Shown here piece after piece: positions 1-8,279 of a DNA stretch of 64,000 bases. The number at the start of each line of letters is the position of its first letter. Positions within the stretch are counted from its first letter, which is position 1. The notes beneath the pieces were generated by a model. It was not told the DNA's origin, ran no database searches, and saw only the letters and a program-made list of their open reading frames with translations. Position numbers and translations under genes: made by a program. This stretch comes from Trifolium pratense (taxonomy: Eukaryota > Streptophyta > Magnoliopsida > Fabales > Fabaceae), in assembly GCF_020283565.1 (NCBI RefSeq), contig NC_060060.1, forward strand, positions 14,508,001 to 14,572,000, written 5' to 3'.

Positions 1-132
1 TATTGATAATGATTGTGTGCGCTGGGGACGAGTACGTTCTGTTCTTTATTCCAGCTGTATGAGTATGACATGTGGCTGTGAGGCTGTCTGTGATAAGTTT
101 TTTTTTTTTTTTAAAGGTAAATTGAATATTTT

Positions 133-666
133 TAGGCATGGCAATGGGGCGGGGCGGGGACGAGTTTTGCCCTCCCCAAACCCAAACCCATAAAGTTTGG
201 ATTTCCCCAAACTCATCCCAAATTCAAGCGGGGATAAAAATGATAATCTCAAACTCATACCCAACACGGATCGGGTATTCCCATTACGCCTCTTTCTACA
301 ATATTATTAAAAAAAAAATGTTAAATGTCCAAAATTATTTTCTCACAACAATATTTTTTTAAATAAAGAAAAAAAAATAGAGAAAATGGTTTGTATAATA
401 TTCAAATTAAAATAAAAAATAAATATATGAACGTAATAGAGATTGTTTAAGCGTTTCTAATTTAAAAGAGGTGAAATCTAATTTTTAGTATAAGCGGGGC
501 GGGTTCGGGGTGGGTATCAATGTACCCATTACCTGCCCCAAACCCATCTTTTGAAATCGGGGAAAACTCAAACCCGAACCTAAACCCAGTCAACTCGGGT
601 TTTCCCCGTCAAAGCGGGTATGGTTTGGGTGGGTACCTGCAGGTATAGGTTTTATTGCCATGTCTA
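133..666. mobile_element. hAT-type MITE (534 bp)
   Basis: The ends are imperfect inverted repeats (TAGGCATGGCAAT on the left, ATTGCCATGTCTA on the right). They are flanked by a perfect 8-bp duplication, AATATTTT, at 125-132 and 667-674. An 8-bp duplication with such termini is the signature of hAT transposons. The interior has runs of alternating GGGG/CCCC motifs near both ends (subterminal repeats) and an AT-rich core. No transposase frame is present, so it is a non-autonomous element. It resembles the element at 3777-4408 and probably belongs to a related subfamily. Confidence 0.85.
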
Positions 667-674
667 AATATTTT

Positions 675-1667
675 CTCATTCAACCGAAGAACTTTGTAAG
701 ATTCAAATGAGTGACATAATCTTCAACAAGTATAAAACAAAAGTTTATAGTTATTAATAAATTTTGTCTTATACGATGTTTGATTAATTGTCCTCACTTA
801 TAAAGACTCATTCATGTTATCTCGTAACTGATTTGAGATTTCTTAACGTGTAATTTCACTAACAATGAGAAAAATTTGTCATGCGATTCAATAAGAAAAA
901 AGAATTTTCAATTTTTATATTACGGTATCTCTTAGCTTTCAGTTTGTCCAATTCCACTAACAATTTTAAAATCAAACAAACCACAACTAAAATTATCTTG
1001 TTAAATCCTTTTTTATTTTTGGCACATCAAACACACTATAAATTTTGTAACGTTACTGAATGATCAAAACATAAAATGAACCCAAAACTTAATGAGTGGA
1101 TGGGCAAATATCTCCCTTAAATTACAAAAATTGTCAAATACATCAGGGAATTTTCAAAATATCAAATACTTTCCTGAAATTGTGTTATGTCTGTCAAATT
1201 GCACTTATCTCTGTTTATTCCGTTAATGGTGATGACGTAAACGTTGACTACATATGTGACACATGACAAACTGAATCCATGTCACAAAGGGGTAATTAAC
1301 TGAAATTTGCATAGATAAAAAGTGAGAGAGGGGGGGATGTGTGTGTGTGTGTGTGTGAAGCGGGTGGGGGTGGAGGTAGAGGGAGGGAGCGTAAAAGTGA
1401 GACATAAAGAGGGGTAAAAATGGGAAACGAAGAGAGTTAGTGTCCGTTTGGTTGTGAAGAGAAAGTGAGAAAAGAGAAATAGGTGAGACAAATGAAATTT
1501 TTTTTGAAATTTTTTCCTCATAATGGTTAATATTGAATTTTTTTTATGAAAAGATGTTAAAAAAATAGTGTAAGGCTTATAAACAATGAAATTGTGTTTT
1601 TTATTGTGATATTATTATCTATTAGATACAATAATCGACTCATAATTTTTTAATTCAGATAAATAAT
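675..1667. other. Intergenic, no gene seen; (TG)10 microsatellite
   Basis: No supported gene. AT-rich DNA with a (TG)10 microsatellite at 1338-1357 next to a G-run and a purine-rich stretch to about 1460. The segment around 1100-1290 has phrasing typical of decayed repeats but no ends could be defined. Confidence 0.5.
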
Positions 1668-1669
1668 TA

Positions 1670-2751
1670 CTCCCTCCGGTCCTTTTTATAAGGAACACTT
1701 TGAAAAAATCACACAGACCAATGAAGCACATTTAACATAGTTATTTTCATTTAATACAGTTAGAGCAGCAACATCGCGGGTGGCTTTACAAACTTTTGCC
1801 AACATGTTACAACCTTTGTCAGAGGGGTTGAGATATTTGAAAGGCTTAGAGTGGTAATAGGATACCACCACTTCCAGGAATGGACACGGTGCTTTGTGTT
1901 CCTTTTCTTTTTCAAAGCCAAATTAAATATTCAAAATAAAATTGTAGCATCACATTTAATATTTATTACCGTTAGAAAAATAACCGTTGCACTTCATAGT
2001 CAAATTTTTTTACAAGTTTTTCTACTTAGTTATAAAATGTAGTTTGGGTATAAATAAGTGATTAACCATTTCAATCTATCACAATTTTTCATCTACATTT
2101 AGTCTAAATTTGAATCATATATTTTAACTTTTTTAAAAAAATTTCTTCCACACATTTCATTTGCCAATGAACCCCAACCACCACAATCCATGGTCCAATT
2201 TCATGCAAAATGGTGGCTTTCGTATAAGTTATGTGTCATGTACTATGTTATTTAATATATTTTCAATTTTTTTCAAATATTTTATTTTATATATTTGTTT
2301 TTTTAATGCATTATGATATAATTGATTTAATTTGTTTCAATTATACATTTTATATATTAATATAAAATATAAATTAGGATTATATTGAGAATGTTGTGGG
2401 GTCCATGTTAGAGTGTTTAATGAGTGGTATGGATATTTAGAAAATATGGTTGAGTAGTTTAAATAGGTGGAAAGTATAAAATAATATAGTATATTATGTG
2501 GGGCCCATTTATACCACCAACATGGGTGGTATGGATGTGGGTGCTCTTATAAATTTAAATTTATTCCATGTATACCCTTATTTAATTACTCTTTATTCAA
2601 CTAACTTACTTATTTTTAAATTCTCTCTCATAATAAATAAGGGCATAAGTGAAATTGAACATTTAAAACATTTGAAAATTGGTCAAAGTTTCTTATAAAA
2701 AGGACCAAATTTTTTGCCCTAAGTGTTCCTTATAAAAAGGACCGGAAGAAG
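1670..2751. mobile_element. Stowaway-type (Tc1/mariner) MITE, interrupted
   Basis: The left end CTCCCTCCGGTCC and the right end GGACCGGAAGAAG are inverted copies. The similarity continues about 30 bp inward (a TTTTTATAAGGAACACTT block in both ends). It is flanked by TA on each side (1668-1669 and 2752-2753), the target of Tc1/mariner elements, and CTCCCTCC is the classic Stowaway terminus. Removing the nested insertion at 1763-2546 leaves a unit of roughly 300 bp, a normal Stowaway size. There is no coding capacity. Confidence 0.85.
1763..2546. mobile_element. PIF/Harbinger-type MITE nested in Stowaway MITE
   Basis: The ends GAGCAGCAACATC (left) and GATGTGGGTGCTC (right) are imperfect inverted repeats. 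They are flanked by the trinucleotide TTA at 1760-1762 and 2547-2549, the usual Harbinger target duplication. The 784-bp interior is AT-rich and has no credible frame. Its position inside the surrounding Stowaway element shows that it inserted later. Confidence 0.75.
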
Positions 2752-2753
2752 TA

Positions 2754-3768
2754 TTCATTTAGGTTTTTTCTAGGTTACCTTCATAAAGAGGTGTGCAAAC
2801 AGCACACCATGATGTGACACCAATAAAAATAAGACATGTGTACTCCATTATCTATCTCATATTTATAATTATATTTTACATTTTTACTGTGTAAGTTTAA
2901 TTATTTGCATATTCATCCCTACTCTCAATTAATGGATTCAGTCCTCATTAAGTTAATACTAATAACTTACAAATTAAAAACTTAAAATTAAGTAGTACTA
3001 TATATTTTAATTTTAGTAATAATAAAAATGAAATTAAATAAAAAAAACAAGAGAAGAAGGAAAGACGCAGTCCAAAAAATCTTAAGCAAACTCGGATGAA
3101 TTTGGATGAAAACACGGAAACGTAGATGAACTTTGTGACAAACAATTTTTAATGTCAATGAAATTTAACAACCATTAGTATGTCATGTTCTTTCAGATCC
3201 ATTGCTTTTGTGAGTTTGTCAATCTAAGATTTTAATCTCAAGATTGGTTGTTCTTCCAGAGCCATTGCTTCCAGAAATTTTTATTAAACTCAGATTTCAA
3301 AATCTTATAAAAAAAAAAAAAAAGAGAGAGCAGAAGGAGGAAGGAAACATAGTGGATTGCTTTTGTCATGTGAATTACGCGATACTGTGAAATGACGGCG
3401 GCAAAACGACGACGAGACAGCGAGAACGTCGCCGCCGTATCGGACAGAGAGGGGTGGAGAAGAGAACGATATTCGATTAGAAAGCGATAATGCCACCGTT
3501 GTGTCCGACAGAGTGGTGCGGCGGCATGGAAGAGGGAGAGGCAGCAATGGTGAAGATGGAAGAGAGAGACAAGGAAGAGGGAGAGTTCGTGTTTCTTTTT
3601 TCTTTTGTTTAAAACATTCATTTTGTTTTATTTTATCAATACCACCCAAATGCTTGCAGATGAGTTGGATGCCGATTTTGAAATAGAAATCTATGGAGAG
3701 AATGAAAAAGAAAATTCCCAAAATATTGTTTCTTGAAGCAACAGAAGCAAAAGTGTTGTGGTCAAGCT
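2754..3768. other. Intergenic; possible decayed gene piece
   Basis: No supported gene. A GC-richer patch at about 3385-3560 contrasts with its AT-rich surroundings. At about 3655-3755 a pyrimidine-rich tract ending in CAG is followed by a short acidic reading stretch (residues such as DELDADFE), which could be a decayed exon. Overlapping long frames on the minus strand here are low-complexity and not credible. Confidence 0.3.
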
Positions 3769-3776
3769 TCTTTTGA

Positions 3777-4408
3777 TAGGGATGGCAATGGGTAGGGTAT
3801 GGGTAGGGTACTATAGTACCCATCCCCATACCCGCAGATTGAAAAAATACCCGTACCCATCCCCATACCCGCGTGGGTAACAACTTTTGTCCCTGTCCCC
3901 ATACCCTATGGGTACCTAGGTACTCATACCCGTACCCATTACCCGCATTTTTACTAAAAATAAATTGATCAATTATAAAATATCATATAATTTTAATAGA
4001 ATTAAAAAAATTTCAAAGATTTTAATATTGACTAATAAAAATTATAAACAAAATTATTACTAACCTTATATTAAAGTTCATATTTATGTTAAATATTCAC
4101 ATTATTTTTATATTATGTTATAAATAAATATTTTTATTAAAAATATGTAATAGTTTAGTAGAGTTGTATTGTTTTAAATTGATTTATATATATTATAATA
4201 TAATAATATAAATAAAATAAATAAATATATATTATGCGGGTATGGGGCGGGGTGGGTACTAAGGTACCCGTACCCGCACCCATACCCGTTCATTTTTGCG
4301 GGTAATTACCCATACCCGTGCCCGTACCCAAAATGCGGGTTTTTACCCTACCCGTTGTGGGTAATTTTTGCGGGTACCCTCTGGGTATGGGTCAAATTGT
4401 CATCCCTA
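3777..4408. mobile_element. hAT-type MITE (632 bp)
   Basis: The terminal inverted repeats are TAGGGATGGCAAT and ATTGTCATCCCTA. A perfect 8-bp duplication, TCTTTTGA, lies at 3769-3776 and 4409-4416. Both ends are packed with GGGTA/TACCC units that can pair across the element, and the middle is extremely AT-rich. There is no transposase. It belongs to the common plant family whose ends read GGGATGGCAATGGG. Confidence 0.9.
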
Positions 4409-4416
4409 TCTTTTGA

Positions 4417-5188
4417 TCATATATGTATTTTCCAGCGAAGGAACCTGCAATTTATTCCCTTGTTATTTTTGACAGGATAGAACTTTTCTTCTATAAATGA
4501 TGTAGAGGATAAACTAAGTATTTTATATCCATTTTTGGCAATGGTTGATAATAATAATAATAAACTGATTGTGACGATAAAGTTGTTGAGTATGGTGAAT
4601 CCAGATCTGAAGTTTCCACGTTTATGAGGTTGAGGACAATGATGATGAAGAAGATAAGATTGGAAATGATGATGATAAATTGGATGAAGATGAACTCAGA
4701 TCTAGTGGATAAAGTTTAATTATGTTTTTCCTTTTTCAATTTTGTGTATAAAATAATTAAAATCCAAATATTTTTTTGGCAAAAATTAAAATCCAAATAA
4801 ATAGTTAAACTCGGAAGAGAGGGGATAAATGATGTGACAAAGGAGAAAGGAAGTGAAAATACATCTTATTTGATGTTGGAAGTCTATGATAATCTCTATA
4901 CAGTTCTTTCATCCAATGGTTGAAATTGAAAATAAAATTTTGAAAACTAATAGTCCATCATGGACCACTTGTGTGACCAGTCCATGATAGCATCAGCCTT
5001 ATTGACACACTTCTTATATAATTTTAAGTCATTAACTTCAACCGGACTATTGAGCAAAAAAAAAAAACTTCATTCGGGTTATTATTCTCAGTCAAATACT
5101 ATGGTTAATAGTGATTCAGTTAAACCGAAATATAACTATCATCAATGACTATGGTTAATAATGTTTCAGTTAAACCAAAGTATAATCT
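4417..5188. other. Intergenic; acidic-coding remnant
   Basis: No supported gene. At about 4615-4712 a GAT/GAA-rich stretch would encode Asp/Glu-rich sequence ending in a stop, and it may belong with the decayed piece left of the hAT element at 3777. Around 4953-4990 a short palindrome (a TCCATCATGGACCACTTG unit) resembles the ends of the Mutator-type MITE at 29693. Degenerate repeats related to those at 5565 begin near 5020. Confidence 0.3.
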
Positions 5189-5197
5189 TAAATTAAA

Positions 5198-5491
5198 TGC
5201 TTAATTAGTAAAATGAGATATTTTTGGTTTGACATTGGTCCCTTAAAGAAAAAAATGTTTGAATAGATCCCTTAAATAAAAAAAATGTTCGAATAGGTCT
5301 CTTAAAGACATATCTGTTAACCAGTCTGGTCCTATTCGGACCTTTTTTTAGGGACCAAACTAATTAACGGATATGTCTTTAAGGGACCTATTCAGACCTT
5401 TTTTTCTTTAAGGGACCTATTCGAGTTTTTTTTTTAAGGGACCAATCTGAAACCAAAAATATATTTAAGGGACCATTTTACTAATTAAGCA
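5198..5491. mobile_element. Foldback MITE with 9-bp duplication (Mutator-type)
   Basis: This 294-bp unit reads TGCTTAATTAGTAAAATG inward from both ends. Most of its length is an imperfect palindrome built from 'tcccttaaa/tttaaggga' modules. It is flanked by a perfect 9-bp duplication, TAAATTAAA, at 5189-5197 and 5492-5500. A 9-bp duplication points to Mutator-like elements. Non-coding. Confidence 0.75.
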
Positions 5492-5564
5492 TAAATTAAA
5501 TTATTCTTGATTTTAAAATCTTACTTCATTTTTATAATTTATAAGTCATCAAGTTCAATCGTAG

Positions 5565-6014
5565 TATAATCCTCAATCAATCAGAGTATAATTTTAAGTC
5601 AAATTATATCTATTTTTGAATTTCACTTTATTTTTATAATTTTTAACTCATTAACTTCAACCGAGTTATAACCATTAGTCAAAGATCAGAGTTAATAATG
5701 CTTCATAATAATTTTATTTAATTAAAAATGTTGCGGCTACTTCCTAATCAATTAATATTAAATAAGTTATATTGAAGTTGAATTATATTTTTAATTATAT
5801 TTTATAACAAATATATTTATAATAATATTTTATAACAAATTTATTTTTATCAGGCAGTATAATGATTAATTTTTTTTACTGTTAAGACGAATAAATGAGT
5901 TGTTCGAGGTTCAAATCTCGACCCTTGTATATGAAACGTGATATTCTTTATCAACTGAGTTTAAGTTAACGAGACAATCTTTTATCTCTATTAAAGGTAG
6001 TAAAAAAGAGTATA
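5565..6014. repeat. Long direct repeat, copy A
   Basis: About 450 bp repeated in the same orientation at 6876-7327, with high identity by eye (a few percent mismatch). It contains a tRNA-like B-box motif (GAGGTTCAAATCTCGACCC) near 5908. The copies do not start TG or end CA, so an LTR pair is not supported. Partial relatives of the same sequence lie just upstream, between 5020 and 5180. Confidence 0.75.
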
Positions 6015-6152
6015 CTATTTGTACCAAAAAAAAAAGAGTATACTATATTGTAAAAAATAAAAGAGTATACCATCAATTTTTAGAAAATAAATTAGCTTCG
6101 ACCGTCTTTTGATTTTTCACGATTTCCCACAAGTACCATTCACCATGTTAAT

Positions 6153-6590
6153 CCAATTAGGTGATATTGAACGGTTAGATTGATTAAATTCAAAATCTTC
6201 AGTAAAAATCTATAGTTTTAGTCTAACTCTACGACCATTTCATTAAAACTATGTTTCCAATTCAATTGTTATTACAATCCACCTATTCATTCAGAGTCTG
6301 ATGATCAAAACTCTTTTTCTCATTCGTTTGTTAGTCCAATTAGGTGATATTGAACGGTCAGATTGATTAAATTCAAAGTCTCCAGTAAAATTCTATAGTT
6401 TTAGTTGAACTTTGTGACCCTTTCATTAAAACTACGTTTTCAATTCGACTATTATTACAATCCACCTAGTTTATTCAGAGTCCGATGATTAAAAAAAATT
6501 TCTCATTCGTTTGTTAGTCCAATTAGGTGATATTGAACTATCAGATTGATTAAATCCAAAATCTCAAGTAAAAATTTATAGTTTTAGATC
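6153..6590. repeat. Tandem repeat, ~183-bp unit, 2.4 copies
   Basis: Units beginning CCAATTAGGTGATATTGAAC start at 6153, 6335 and 6519, giving periods of 182 and 184 bp. The third copy is partial. They lie between the two ~450-bp direct repeats, so the whole 5.5-7.3 kb interval is locally duplicated. No coding potential. Confidence 0.8.
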
Positions 6591-6875
6591 AATTTGTTTG
6601 AAATCCAGTAATATTCCGCAGTAGCACTTATGTAAGAATTAAAAATAAAATAAAAAACCAGTTATATATTTTAGGCTTAATTGCATATTTGGTCCTTATG
6701 TTTATTTTAGGTTTTAATTTGATCCCTTGTGTTTAAAAAGTTTCAAGTTGGTCTTTTTCGTCAATTTTTTGTTTAAATCGTCGACTTGTCTAATGAATTT
6801 GCGTACAAGGACCACTTAGGAGAGAACTAGACCTTAGTTTTTTCTTGTTTATTTTCTTACTGATAAAAAAAAAGG

Positions 6876-7327
6876 TATAATTCTCAATCAATCAGAGTAT
6901 AATTTTAAGTCAAATTATATCTTATTTTTGAATTTCACTTGATTTTTATAATTTTTAAGTCATTAACTTCAACCGAGTTATAACCATTAGTCAAAGAACA
7001 GAGTTAATAATGCTTCATAATAATTTTACTTAATTAAAAATGTTGCGGTTACTTCCTAATCAATTAATATTATATAAGTTATATTGAAGTTTAATTATAT
7101 TTTTAATTATATTTTATAACAAATATATTTATAATAATATTTTACAACAAATTATTTTTATCAGGCAGTATAGTGATTAATTTTTTTTACTGTTAAGATA
7201 GATAAATGAATTGTTCGAGGTTCAAATCTCAACCCTTGAATATGAAATGTAATATTCCTTACCAACTGAGTTTAAGTTAATGAGACAATCTTTTATCTTT
7301 ATTAAAGGTATAGTAAAAAAGAGTATA
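6876..7327. repeat. Long direct repeat, copy B
   Basis: Second copy of the repeat at 5565-6014, same orientation, about 1.3 kb away. It includes the same tRNA-like B-box segment near 7220. It ends some 70 bp before the LTR retrotransposon and is not part of it. Confidence 0.75.
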
Positions 7328-7398
7328 AAACGAAAAAAATAAATTCTCGTGAGTTTAGTTCAGTTGGTTTGAATTAAGATGATTATTTTTTTAATCAC

Positions 7399-8171
7399 AG
7401 TTGGATATAAATTTGGTATTTATCAATTAAATATAATTGGTGGGTCCAATATTTATTTGGAGGTGATATCGTCAAAATAAAACTTTCAAAGTTGGCGTCG
7501 AGAGCCAACTAGGTCGAAGCCAAAAAGCGCTTCGGGAGATATGGATAACGCGTCCAATTTTGGTTTCGCCAGGAAGCTATCGAAAGCACGAAATCGAACC
7601 GATGGAGAGTTGGGCCAAGCCCAAAGAAGGAACAACGAACGGCCCAAGAGGTCTTGGCGCGCGCTGAAGGAATGAAAGATGAAAGTGGAGAACGTGGTCG
7701 ACGTGGCAAATGGAGGAGCGTCCAGATGATCGAGAAACAGTTACCACTTTGTAGTAGTATTTATAGTAGTTTTTCATTCAGAACAAAGGTCACAAAATTT
7801 TATACAAACACTCTCTCTAAAATTCTAAGTACTCAGCGATCGAACGAACGGAATTCAGAGGAGAAATGTATGTTTTGTGAACCATCTTTATTTGTAATTG
7901 CTTTTCATTCAATGCAATTTGCTTTCCAGTAATTTTCTCCAAGTTTAAATTCAGATACTTGCTCGAGAAACTGCTACTTCGAGGCGATTCGAATTAGTTT
8001 CTCTTGTATGCTTTAAAACATTTTAATTCCTAAGTGTTTGTTTCCTTATTAAAACGAACATTCAAATAGTTTTCTTAAAACGAATAAACACAAAATTGTC
8101 CTGAGATTTACTAGTTGATCTCGCGAGTTTAAATACTTAAACTAGTTGTTTACCAAATTCTCACGTAAACA
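7399..8171 (+). repeat. 5' LTR (773 bp)
   Basis: Matches the 3' LTR throughout. By eye the differences are the terminal base (A here, T in the 3' copy), one C/T change at 7470, and a 3-bp gap near 8145. It ends ACGTAAACA. A transcription start is expected inside it; the stretch TATTTATAGTAG near 7759 is TATA-like. Confidence 0.92.
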
Positions 8172-8174
8172 AAT

Positions 8175-8192
8175 TGGCACGCCCAGTGGGAC
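8175..8192 (+). other. Probable primer-binding site
   Basis: The sequence TGGCACGCCCAGTGGGAC starts 3 bp after the 5' LTR, where a tRNA 3' end would prime minus-strand synthesis. I did not assign the tRNA. Confidence 0.5.
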
Positions 8193-8279
8193 CGGTTTTG
8201 TGTTTATTAAAGTTGTGTTCATTTTTATGTTGTGGGATAAAAACTTGTTACTTGCATATAACTGATGATAAGTTAGGTT

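Noticed and set aside
3238..3883. Overlapping minus-strand frames of 127 and 192 codons
   Set aside because: They cross purine-rich low-complexity DNA and the start of a hAT element. The predicted Ser/Leu/Phe/Pro-rich proteins have no domain-like content.
5905..5925. tRNA gene suspected from GAGGTTCAAATCTC
   Set aside because: The T-arm-like motif is not accompanied by an acceptor stem or anticodon arm, and the same motif recurs in the duplicated copy near 7220. It is a repeat-borne B box at most.
6153..6590. CRISPR-like array
   Set aside because: The repeats are long (about 183 bp), contiguous, without spacers, and in a plant nuclear context. This is an ordinary tandem duplication.
5565..7327. 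LTR pair of a small retrotransposon
   Set aside because: The two ~450-bp direct repeats lack TG/CA ends, a target duplication, a priming site and coding sequence between them.
7509..7932. Frames of 66, 66 and 92 codons in both LTRs
   Set aside because: They occur identically in the two LTRs and overlap each other on both strands. LTRs are regulatory, so these are chance frames.
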